Source: Lingula anatina (lineage: Eukaryota; Brachiopoda; Lingulata; Lingulida; Lingulidae). Taken from it: a DNA stretch of 64,000 nucleotides. The notes beneath the pieces are model-generated. The model was not told the origin of the DNA. It made no database searches and worked only from the letters and a program-made list of their open reading frames with translations. Position 1 is the first letter of the stretch. Each line of letters opens with the position of its first letter. A program made the position numbers and the translations under genes. Positions 24,641 to 36,694 of the stretch are shown one piece after another. The stretch lies in assembly GCF_001039355.2 (NCBI RefSeq), contig NW_019775902.1, positions 256,531 to 320,530 of the forward strand, read 5' to 3'.

Positions 24641-27600
24641 GAGATTTACAGACTGATCCAGAGTTTGTCCCCCCACACCCCACCTTTTACCCCTCAAAAG
24701 GGAAGCAATGGCATACAAAGAAACAAAGAAACTTCTCTTACGTACTCAATACAGTTAAATGTCCAACATAACCATATTCTGTTTCAACATAAGCATGTTC
24801 TCTTTCAAATTCACAGGGGGGTCATGACTTATCTGCATGGTATACTAAACAACAAAGAATGGGAATTTACCACTAACTTCAAACCCATCCCTATTTCCCA
24901 TATTTTACGAATTCAAGATCTGTTCTTTTCAATTAATCAGAAAAAAGTCCTATCTGACGTAAAACAGACTTTGCTGTTCATTTCTTTTTAATAATCTTCA
25001 ACAGGTGTTTAAAAACAATGTGTAAAAAGATACAAAATCATTATACTGTACTTATATTACGATAACAGTCCAGTGTGACATATTATAGATGTAGTGAGAG
25101 CCTGGTTACCCTAATCCACTTAAAAAGACAGAAAAAGAAAACTATAGTTTCCCAAAGCATCCTTGAAAGAGACTTGGCAAAAACAAAATAAAATGGGACC
25201 AAATGTTGCTTCCGAAAAGAAAATGAGACTGGAAAACATATGTGCCTGATAAAATCTTGACATGAGAAAAGAAGTACTAAGACAGGTTGCTATAACGTAA
25301 GTTAATTAAATTTAAATACTTTTATATTTAAACAATTAAAGAACCACAAACGCAGAAAATTATATATTAAGCACTCTTGAAACAAGGCAATACATACATG
25401 GAGGAAAGCAGTTATATCTGTTATCATCTTACCACTGCTGTCTCCGCAGATATTTTATTTGACATACAGTTAGCTCAGATATAGATTCCCAATGTATTAT
25501 GATATATTTGCTCCAACTAGATGACCAATTATCTTCATAAGCTTGGCTCCAAAATAATCATTTTATACCCACTGTGTGATAATGAGATAAATAGCATGGA
25601 TGACACATCTTATTGATTTCTCTATCTGTATCTTTAATGATTTTCTCTGTCTGTATTTTTTTTCTTTTTTTTTTTCCAATGTTCCAATGTACAATAAAGC
25701 AAGACATGATGCTGACTGTTAATCCCAGCACTGCAATCAAATTGATTATTTTTTATACAAAGGTTAGTCAAGAATAAATCATCAAAAAAGACATAATTCA
25801 ACACACCATTTTGTTGAACATCACAAGTGTTAAAATGAAAATATGGGCTTTCATTGTAATAACTGCAAATTCTTGTAATTAAGTCACACTTAAAATGATT
25901 ATTATCAATTGATTTTCAATAGATTTTCCATGTTTGTAACATATTGTTAAACAGATTCATTTGAAATTGGCAGAACTGTATAGAACTTTTTAAAAGTTTT
26001 CAACAAACAGACTAATTTGTATTAAAATCAGACTTTTAATGATGAAAACTGTACAACTTAAACACATTTTTACTTAATTTTGATGTTATGGTTTCAAAAG
26101 GAGTGTGACAGTGTACCATTATCTAAATGATATAATAAATGGTCGTCAATCTGACTTTGTGATGCCTCCTATTAGACCTAATACATAATACATGCCAATA
26201 CAATGCACTGTATATTGTGGTGCTTTCCAATATACAATACACAGATCAATATTCAAAGTACAGGGTTTGTTTAGATAGTAAGATCACATTCAGTGGCAAT
26301 CTGGTCAAAGCCATGTTCATCAGTAAACTTTTATCAAATCATAGGACAATATACAAACCACAATGGTCCACCAAATAAAGGCAGGTGATGTTAGCTTTAA
26401 GATAAATAGCTTACACTTGGAGCAGCTTTAGACAAGGAATGCACTTAAATATTCTTCCTCCTCCTATTTTGTTTACCTCATTTCTGGCAGCACAAGCAAT
26501 ATTGGTTGGTAATCTGAAAACTTATCAAGACCATATTAATTAAAAAAATAGATTCAAACAAAAAACACCATTTAGTTGATTTATCATCATTCCAAACAAC
26601 AACAGACCCAGATAATAAGTCACTGATGTCTGTTAAGATTCATCCGAATAAAATCAATTCCAAAGATATGCATATCCATCAATTTACATTAGGTCGAATT
26701 GCCATTTCTGTTGAAAAAATCTTAGCATGATGCAATGCACTACACTCAATTTTAACATAAAATCAAGAATCATTTTTTTAAATCTGCATTTATGTAGTAA
26801 TTTTTATCTTAAGTCTGTCTTGCCATCGTATTTTTGGTTTTAGCCAAAATGAACAATTTTTCAACAACTGAAGGAATCCGGAGACAGTGGCAGAAATTAA
26901 GAAATATCAGTTTCTATTTTCTGTTGCCTGAGTAAATTGTTATTAGCTTACTAGTAAATAACTGTGTGTTACATTAAAATGTGTTCTGGCCCCTATTCCA
27001 GTGTACACAAAGTAATGTGAATGTAAAAATAGTCACTTTTTTTATCCCAGCCTCCCACCAAGGCCATAAAACGGTGTTAATAAAACCCCAAATACACGCA
27101 TTACCAATGTTAAAACAAAACAAGCAGTGGGTGGTCTGCGCCAATAAAAAATCTTTTTTTTCATAACAGAACTTGAAAAAGCATAGGCAAGTACCAACAT
27201 CCCGTCCAATAAATTTTACATTCACTTGAACAAAATTGGCACTGTACAAATGCACTTAAAGCTAACAAAGGCCTACTGAGACCTTTTGATGATCATTTAT
27301 TCACATATTAGGCATTAAAATTCAGACCAAAAGTTGCTATACTTAGGGCTCCCGTCGCACAGGGACTTCACGTGTTAAGGGATAAATGTTGGAAAAGAGT
27401 GGGGTAAGGGGTGGAGGCGAGGACTTGACAACGGTTTCAGACTTTTTAATAGCAGTACATAAAGGGTGTGTGCATACCGCTAAGTGAGAGCAAGTCAGAA
27501 GGCAAGCGTTTTGGTAATTATTTTACTCGTGACAGTTGCTAGACAGACACGAACAGACAGACAGTGGTGAATACATGAATGGAAGAGTGGGGAGAGGTTG

Positions 27601-27794
27601 CATGGTTCTGGATATGTGGAACTGAAAATAATGCACTTCTAGTAATAGAAAAGGGGGTTGGGGTTGACAACATCAGCTACGATAATTAAATAGTGTATGA
27701 CTGCCCAGCATTTCATTTAGAGATGGTTTGTATTTGTGTGTGTTTCTGTGTGCATGTACATCTTTGTATGTGTGCATGTAAAGTGTGTATCAAT

Positions 27795-27796
<2 letters not shown>
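24641..27796. other. Noncoding DNA
   Basis: AT-rich. I see no coding, RNA or mobile feature apart from short homopolymers. Confidence 0.6.

Positions 27797-27836
<40 letters not shown>
27797..27836. repeat. (GT)n microsatellite
   Basis: Twenty GT units. Confidence 0.95.
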
Positions 27837-27839
<3 letters not shown>

Positions 27840-29958
27840 GTATGCATGTGGTGTAAAAGAGCTTGGTTGTCTTCCAGATAATTAAAACTATTCCTGCACA
27901 CACAGCAGTCACGGCAAGATGGACAATATATATCCGACACTAAGTCACATCTCTTAACATCTCTAACTTAATACAGAAAATAGAAATAATGGAAGTAAAT
28001 CATATTACAATTAGGCAACCTTTCTGACCCAAATCCCTGTACAAATGCACATGACCTGTTTATACTCGCGTTATGGTTCAACCTTGAACCATTATCTAGT
28101 TTGGATCGTATCACACAAAGTTGACATAAGAAAGCACGGGAAACTACAGTCAATCACAACACCTCTAGCAGAGAATATGCATCATTGACTTAATGCTAGC
28201 ATACTTCGTTAAAATCAATGTGTACCAAAAGCGTATTGCCCAGATCCATTTGACTAGTGTAAACAGGGGCAGTGATATCAAGCCACCAAGATGAAGTGAG
28301 CCAGTCATCCATCAGCACACTTTATGGAAATACATGCAGATTGTTTCCAAGAATTGCCTTAGTCCCTTTATCATATCCAGGGATATTTGCCAATGGTACA
28401 TGACATCTACACGGTATCTCTTCTATGAAATATGAGATGACAATTGTTTTCACATTTCACAATGTCAATTCTACCCACAGCAAGTAAGCTAGCTTTTCAA
28501 AGGATAAAGAGAAGACTTTTTTGCAACAAAGCTAAACCTCATTAATGCCGATGTTTGGTGTTGCCACTTCTTCGCATCACATTGAGAATTTCCTGCTTGT
28601 GTAGTGGCAAATTATGGTTTTCATTTCCTCCAGACTTGCGATGGCTTCCTGAAGTGATAGTGGCAGTCGAGAAACTGGGCACCAATTATGCCACACATAT
28701 TGTTCTTTGTGAACACCATATCCAGCCTGCTGTCAACATCAATGCTTGAGAGAGAAAAATACCAAAAGGAAACCTAAGCAATACATTAACTTAAATATAT
28801 GATATTTCAACAGATGGTTGTTTTTCTGACCTGTTCTCTTCAAAGAACTGCATTGCCTCATGCAACAGCAATAAGGTTTCTACAGTTCAACAGTTCTCAA
28901 ATTTTGATGGCTGCTTTATTGTTTGTTGTATCATAATAAACAACAGGAATACAGCTGAAAAGTATATTTAACTGTTAGCCAACAATGAGCAGAAATAATG
29001 TATATTTTATATACATCAAGCTTGCAACATGACACAGAGTGACATTTTCAACCTTGATGGTTCAAACTCTTGCAGTAACAACACTCCACTTCAAGGGAAA
29101 GATCCAGTGTCTGATAACAAATCGTGTTAGCTTGTTTAAAATATTTAAAGAGTTCAACCCCAAGTTAACATTTACGCATCTAAAGTTATTTGCACTTTCA
29201 TTTTTTTCCTTTGCTAATTGTCTTTGAGACAATTTCCTTTTGACGGTGAAATTCCTGTGTGGATGAAAAATGCCAAAAGAGATCTCAACCTCAACTAAAA
29301 GAAAACTACTGAAAAACTACCCAAGGGCTGTCTTGGTACAAAGTGTCCCCTGGTGTCATTGACAGTCCCAATAAAAACTGACCAATCAAATTTCTTTTAA
29401 CACCTTTTCATCTGATAAAAAATTGAATATTTTGAACCAACGCCTGCAGTTAAAGAAAGGTATCATTTTACAAAATGTAATCTAAACTTATTTGAAATCA
29501 TGACTCAACAAGTTGTGGTTTGCCATGGATGGTTCCAATGAGTGTGGTTCTCCTCTGCACAATTGCCGGATGCTATCTGCCTTTCATTCCATGTATCAAA
29601 TTTCATTCTATTACATGAGAAATAATGTCTCACTTTTGAGTACATGGGAATACTTAAACATACATCACATTCCTAATTTCCTTTTGTTTCACCCCTTTTT
29701 TTCAAAAATTTGTTAATTTCCTTTTGTTTGAGCACAATCCATCAAAAACCACATTTGTCTAAACTCTGACTTATTCACCTTCCAAATACCAATATTTCAA
29801 TCTTTTCATGTACTCAGAACAGCCAATGCTACAATTTTTTTTTTCAAATCCACTCACATTTTAAATATTGAGTCTATTTGTTTTCAGGGTTCACATGGAC
29901 ATAAACAGTGCTCACAAATAATATCTAGGGAAAATTCAAGTTACCAGCACGGCACACC
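27837..29958. other. Noncoding DNA
   Basis: No supported gene. The patch at 28540-28745 is GC-richer and open for 64 codons on +, but it has no splice context or recognised domain. Confidence 0.5.
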
Positions 29959-30132
29959 CTGGGGTAGTGCTAGCAATTTTTTTCGCCTAGCCAAATCACC
30001 ACATTTTTGTCAATTTGTTATCAAAATGGTTATAATTTGGCTAAAACATGTCAAATCAAGCCCTTTTTCTTTAGCCAATTTTAAGTCAGTTTTAGCATTT
30101 GGCTAAATTGGCGAGTGTTAGCGCTACCCCAG
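29959..30132. mobile_element. 174-bp MITE with 5-bp target duplication ACACC
   Basis: The ends are inverted repeats CTGGGGTAGTGCTAGCA and CTGGGGTAGCGCTAACA (two mismatches in 17), each followed by AGCCAAAT. The element is bordered by a direct ACACC (29954-29958 and 30133-30137). No ORF. The superfamily is not assigned. Confidence 0.8.
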
Positions 30133-30388
30133 ACACCCATTCCACTGCATTTCAATATTGCCCCCATCCAAAATTTTGGTTTGATAATGGTTATGTAGAA
30201 TAATTCTGCTCAACTGCTCAATTCTCTCCTCTTTATTTCCATGTGCTCAGAAGCCACATACCAATTCATGTTGGCTTTATTTAATACTTAACTGCTATAT
30301 AAGCAAACCTGTAAATTATAATTTCTAACCACTAGAGGTCAATCTAGTCAATATACTGCCCACTGCAACTGATATAATCATAGGGTGC

Positions 30389-30560
30389 ATTCAGAACAGT
30401 GAACTAACAGATCCGCGGATCAAATATGGCCGACCCAATTAAATGCTTGTTGCTTAATACCCGCGGGGAATCTATTTAGGATCTAATCTGGATTAAGTGG
30501 CAAGCATTTTAGTGGGTCGCCATATTTGATCCACGGATCTGTTAATGCGGTGTTCTGAAT
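30389..30560. mobile_element. 172-bp MITE, copy A of a two-member family
   Basis: Long inverted arms starting ATTCAGAACA share ACAGATCCG-GGATCAAATATGGC-GACCCA at each end, around a centre containing CCCGCGGGG. The copy at 42962-43124 has the same plan. No coding capacity. The target duplication is uncertain (GTGC appears at both borders). Confidence 0.87.
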
Positions 30561-33500
30561 GTGCTCATACTTCTAACCATCCCCATTCCTGAGCATAGCA
30601 TGGGTCAGTTAATAAAAACAGCTATGGGCAGCACAGGGATTAGAGTGGCTGACCATGATCAGAAACCCTAATCATACAATCTGCTGAGATAATGCACACT
30701 GAGCCAGGCTGTCACAACTAGTCTGTGTATGCACCTCTAAACATGTCCATAGAACCACATGTTGGAGAGCATCATTTTCTTCCAAGAGCTGCATGATCTC
30801 CATAATACCCCATGATTTCCATGCTACCCCACTGTGCCAGCCATGTTATCCAATGATATTTGCTCTCATATCTTTTTTTTTATTATTTTTGTTACATATC
30901 CCATCAAATAAATAACTCCCAGATGTAAGAATAGGGCTGTGGAGATCATTCAGATCATCCTGCCTCAAAACATCTTCTCTGACTGCATCATCCAAAATAA
31001 ACTCAACATTAAGACTGATGGTTGCCATGGTTAAGACCACTGATTGCTGGCCTTTAAAAGGACAATTGAGGTTTCGGGCAGGAGGTTAATAATGAAAAAG
31101 ACATTAACTGAGTTTCTATTTCTGCTAGGGAAAATTTTTGAAAATCTGAACTGACAATATATCTATATCCTAAAAATCTGCCATCAAGACGGCACTGAAG
31201 AGACAATGGCATCACTTATACCATAAGAAATGATTTTAAATGTAAGTGATATCTAAAGACTTGCAAGCCAACATGATTTTCCAATCTAAACACAAAGCAG
31301 AATTTGCCTTCAAATGTCATCATTTCTTTCCCAGCATTCTGAGGAACCATGCTTTATTTAACTAATCCAAGATGAACTTCATTACCCAATGACGCATTAT
31401 TATTTAAAGCAAGTGTTATTGTAATCGACGGTTACTATGGACAAGAAGATATTACAGGCATTCGGCCAATTTCCACCAAATGAAGTGAGCCGAGCTGGGC
31501 CATGCAAACTGAGACAGTAGTCTCCCTCTTACCCTTTACAGATCAATAAATGCGAAATAAATCACATTCTGATTCCTGCGATTACTAAACAGAGAGATGC
31601 TGGCAGCTATGTGGGTCGATTTTGTCACTCTAGGATATATTCTGCTGTATTATCCCACACTCTCTCTACAAGTTTAACTTAACCTTAAAAATTGTTCCCA
31701 TCAGATATAATTTAAACCTAAAACTGCATTTCACCAGACTAATAAATAATTTGAGTCGTACAGCTAATTAGAGTCGAGTAAGTTACTTGACCATGTGAAC
31801 AGAACTATATGATCTACGGAAGGGGGTTTGAACATATTTAATTTTTGGAAGTAAGACCTAAACTAGATCTATGTTAAGCCTGACAACATGACAAATTAAA
31901 AATCAATACCATTTGGATGCAGGAGGTATCAAAGACAAAGAAAGTAAATTAACCCTTTGGAATATGTGCTTACAGGGTTAAAATGTTATGAAGACTTTTG
32001 AGAATATTAATGACAATAGCCCTTGGAGAAGGCCAAGCAAAATATTGAATAAATTGCTAAAACTTTCTAAATAGTCTGACAAGATAAGTAACACTGAGAA
32101 ATCCACTTTTTAAATATTTCAAGGCTAAATTCATTAGTCAATTATCATGGATAACACTGCAGACTGGTAGCCAAGCAGAAAATGTACCAATGTTAGCAAA
32201 TGGTGAATATAACTTTTTATTATGATGTTTCTCTCAGCTTTGGTTCTTGTTCACATATTAGGACATATCATTGATAATTGTCTGCAGCATAATTACTGAT
32301 ATTTATTATCACAATCCCTCTGGTAGACCAAAATATCTATATGTTTTTTTTTTCCCTTTCATTTTACTATACTTGTTTAATTTGATAAAAGATGCCTGGA
32401 GAAAAAAAAAACTCTAGAATAACCCAGACACCATTTCATCTAAGTATCAAGTAATTTTAACACAAGACACTGCAAATTCACATCAATGGATTTAACAAAA
32501 ACAAACTGGCTGCAATTTTGATGTATTTCACTCACATTATCAGTTACTTTATTCTGAATGCCTTTTATTAGGGATGATTTATCATGTCTTTCGGTGCAAA
32601 ATAAAAAGTGACAAAGCAATCAACACAGACAATGGTGACAAATGATGACATGTTTCCCCTTCACAATATGCAGAAGATAGGAAATGACAAAACCAATAAA
32701 TCCAGCTAGAAATCTCCCTCTTAATGCAGAAATGCAATAAAAAAGCTTGTTATCAAGTTAAAAAAAAAACACTCAGAAAGTGGAGAAAGAGAGAAAACTG
32801 CTCCACATTTTATATTGAAGAGACAAGATAGGTGGGCAAGTTTAATAACATCTGATAAAGAAAAGCTTAAAGTGAATCAATAGTCTCCCATACACTTGAA
32901 CCATAACAATCTGAAATATATTATTTTTCTGTCAGCATCTATCAGTCCCTCTATCTCTTTTATTTCTACAAGTAGACAGTGGGAAACTCTGCGTAGCATA
33001 ATGATCCAATTACCAAGGAACAAACTCATTTCCACCAAAATCAACATAAATTTGACAAGAAATCAATAAACATAACATTTAGAGAAAAATTGGGTCAAAC
33101 GCCGTCTTATCTTTGGAGAATAAATCCCCTGACTAAACAAATGGTCTATTCCTCTGGCTCAATATTTGAGGCTTGCTCGTCTGATTAATATAAGATCAAC
33201 AGACTGCCGTTAAACACACAATTTTTACTAAAGCCACATGGCATGCTCTGGAAATTATTCTTTCTGGAAACCTTGTATTGATTTGAGGAATTATAAAGCC
33301 TGAGCAGTAGCATCCTGAAGTTATAATTCAATATAAATATGTTTTTGAATGGCGCAGCTAATGGCAAAACAATGGTGATCCAAATTAAGGCAAAAAGTAT
33401 CAATGTCACGAACAGAGAAACTCTGTGCGGCATGCCCAGCCTGATATAAATCCCTCAGGGATCATTTCCCCGAGATTTTGAATAAAAGCACTCATTGTGA

Positions 33501-35040
33501 GTGACTGACTCATAAAGTTACCTTCACGGCTTCACAAAGACACTAATCACAGAAATATTGATTTAGTTACTGCTAGCCTCCACTAGGCAGTTTAATCTAA
33601 ATGATACTGAGGATGGATGAAGAATATTGCCAATGAGACAAGAAGTCTGCGGAAAAAGATTTAGAATCTTCATAATCCAACGCCACAGACAAGTTTTTTG
33701 TTTTACTTTTCTACTTTTTTGTGCTCACTGCTATTTCTATACTTAAACTTAAAACCAGACACATTAAGGTATGCAGATAACATGCCTTGAAATATTTCAT
33801 GTCATTTCACTTGGATAAAAGAAATCTTAAAGTCTTCATTTTCTAAAATTTTCATCAATGATTCTGCCAATGAACAAAACATTAACTTGAGTGATACACT
33901 TCTTTCCACACATGCATAAGAACAATCTATTGAAATTCTTTTATTCACTCAATTTTGATAAATTTGTTTGTTTTCCATCGTATGCTTGCATGCCAGTAAT
34001 AATATTCAGGCCGAATCTAATAAGGCAGTGACATGGGAAATTGGTATTAATCCATGTTATTACAGACCCACAAGCACATATCACCGAGGGTAGACTGTGT
34101 TCACATGGGGCCTAAATGACATGGACTGTTCACATCAACTGGCCTTATTTCAGTTCAAGTTGGTTCTGAAGTGAACACAGCCCCAGGACTCTCACACTAA
34201 GAAGACTACGACTACCTACACTACAGCATATTTTTGTTTCAGAAGAGGGCACACAATATCAAATATTTTGAGTTCAAAACTTAGTAAAAACAAAGTACTT
34301 ATCAACTTTTTTTTTTGAAGTCAAACTAAATCATTACCAGCAACATGCAGAGGAAATTCGGATGCCGACAAAGCTTTTTTTAAAATGTTCACACCTTGAT
34401 GGCAATAATAAATGATTATCAGTGCATGATTAGCAGTTCTGACAGGTGTTTTGGTTTTAATATATTTGTATATTTGGCCAAAAAGGGAGGAAACAGAAGC
34501 TTGTACATTAATCACTCATATTTCCACCTAACCATCCAATTTCCTCATACCAACTTTAATGCCCCAGAAAACTGGGTGATAACAACCAAAAGACTTTTTG
34601 TTTTAAAATTAACTTCATACACATTTCATATTTTCTTTTTATAGATTTATTACTTATCAAACTTAACATAAAAAGGTTTCAATGCATCATAATCAAATCC
34701 CATGCCATCCTCAACAAAAAGCAGTACATAATTTCAGAGAAGTATTCAAGATTTGTTGTTTTTTTTTCTTTTCAAATTAAATGCCTTTTTTTTTCTCTTA
34801 GGATCATATCATGCAGGTTTTGTTTTCAACCCCAAAAAACAATATTTTCATCAAATCATTATACGGATGACAAAAGATAATTCAGATAGATAGACCGTCA
34901 TTAACCAAGACAGATAGGCAAAAAGACAGACAGAGAGATATTATTTTGCAAATTGTCTTACGCTTTGGGCTAAATATGGTAGAGAAAGAGCTTATATCCA
35001 ACATCACGTTTTTTCACCCAATCAGTGGTGCCCTGCACCT
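30561..35040. other. Noncoding DNA with two complex patches
   Basis: No gene is supported. Patches at about 31300-31680 and 33130-33560 are repeat-free and motif-rich and may be regulatory. The 82-codon minus-strand ORF in the second patch has no recognisable domain. The rest is AT-rich sequence with homopolymers. Confidence 0.4.
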
Positions 35041-35125
35041 GTATGATCAGCTGTATCGCAGGTATGCCTGGAGTAATTACCCGTTTGCATGTAATCTGCT
35101 GCCAACTGACAGGTAATAAATCTGA
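35041..35125. promoter_or_regulatory. Candidate enhancer: clustered E-box, homeodomain, POU and Meis-like motifs
   Basis: Within about 65 bp are CAGCTG (35048-35053), TAATTAC (35074-35080), TTTGCAT (35084-35090) and TGACAG (35107-35112), in unusually complex sequence for this desert. Motif clusters occur by chance, so function is inferred only. Confidence 0.25.
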
Positions 35126-36093
35126 TGGAACCTTTCTTACAGAACAGGAGGGGAGAAGGGGAGGGGGGGGGGGACTCAAACCAAAATCCGAGAGGGAAAT
35201 GGGATAATCGAAGATCATGACAGATTACTCGACTGGTCCACTGAGGTAACAATCTACATAAAATTGGGTTCTGTGAAATTCATAATGACATCTTTGCTTT
35301 AATATTCCATTTATATAAAAAAAAACTATTTCCTTTCTTTAAATATCACCTAAATGACATAAATTGAGAAACAAAATGTACTTAAAACACAAAACAATGT
35401 TAAGTTCTGTGTTAAAAGGGTAATGCAGGATCTGAAATTTCAGTACAAAATAATAGAAAGGGAAGTGAGTTTATCAGTGGTTAATTTCATCAGAAATGAA
35501 GTTAATGGTGTTTATCATTTCCATAATCATAACACTGATATAACACTTAGCATGGTTTCCACATTAGCCACAGAGATAGACTCTGATATCTTAGGCAAAC
35601 ACTTTTACCTTACTCTCTCCAGAATAAAAAAATATTCGATTAGACAAATATTTTATCTTGTTCCCTTGGTGAAGAACACTTTAACTCACCTCAACTCCAT
35701 CAACACCTTATTCTACATTCATGAATTTGTATAACAATTCTACTTGTCTTGACATTGGACTTCACCTTGTCATTCAAAGTCAAACATCTTTAAAAAGTTA
35801 TAAGTATTCATTTTCACAAGATTTATTTACTTGGTATGTATTATTTCAGGTTGATTTATAATGGACAATATTATCAGTCCTGTAAATTGTTTTAGCTCAG
35901 TTTTACAGTTCCTGATAAAATAATGAGTCGGATGTCTATTTCAAACCCTATGTTTATTGTTATCAGGCCTCTTGTGGCTCAAAACTTTTTATCTTCTCTT
36001 CTAGTTTGAACTAACATAGGTCAAACAGTCCTGAGTCAGAAATAGACTGAGCTTGATAACTGAGTTTTATCTTGTTAAAACTCCCTACACAAA

Positions 36094-36304
36094 TAGAGAC
36101 CACTGCCAGTGTCACTCATCAGGCCTTTCTCTTTAGATTTCACTAATCTGGACAATAACATGATAGAATTCAAATCGTTGGTCAGGCCAATGCCCAAAAC
36201 TGATATCTTACTTTTTTAGATTAAAGTAATTACTAGTCAATGCACAGATTCAGTTCAGCGTCTTAACCTGATTGCTTTCATGAATTAGTAAAAGAAAAAA
36301 GAGA
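36094..36304. repeat. First copy of a 211-bp direct repeat
   Basis: Matches 36306-36516 at an offset of 212 with one substitution seen, separated only by the N at 36305. Confidence 0.93.
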
Positions 36305-36305
36305 N
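36305..36305. other. Single-N contig junction
   Basis: A lone N exactly between two 211-bp near-identical copies, a textbook unmerged contig overlap. Confidence 0.95.
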
Positions 36306-36516
36306 TAGAGACCACTGCCAGTGTCACTCATCAGGCCTTTCTCTTTAGATTTCACTAATCTGGACAATAACATGATAGAATTCAAATCGTTGGTCAGGCC
36401 AATGCCCAAAACTGATAGCTTACTTTTTTAGATTAAAGTAATTACTAGTCAATGCACAGATTCAGTTCAGCGTCTTAACCTGATTGCTTTCATGAATTAG
36501 TAAAAGAAAAAAGAGA
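36306..36516. repeat. Second copy of the 211-bp direct repeat
   Basis: See 36094-36304. Noncoding. Confidence 0.93.
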
Positions 36517-36670
36517 GACAAAAAGCTGGTCAGACTGATAAGATCTAACACTTAAAACAACAGCTCCCAGACTGTATTGAAAACAGCTCCCAGGACTAAT
36601 TCTGTGTTTTTCTGAGATCTATCTGATTTAGGGTCTTGTAGTACAGATGTGAAGACCCAAACCAGTCCAG

Positions 36671-36694
36671 CCCCCCACCCACCCACCCACCCCT
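36671..36694. repeat. (CCCA)n repeat
   Basis: Short tetranucleotide tract followed by an A/T-rich (AAT)n stretch to about 36770. The region 36771-39229 is noncoding. The longest ORF, 91 codons at 37065-37340 on +, lacks splice boundaries and homology that I can recognise. Confidence 0.85.

Noticed and set aside
35423-35734. 103-codon + strand ORF, among the longest in the desert
   Set aside because: In 64 kb of AT-rich DNA a few ORFs of this length are expected by chance; composition is random-like and there is no splice context.
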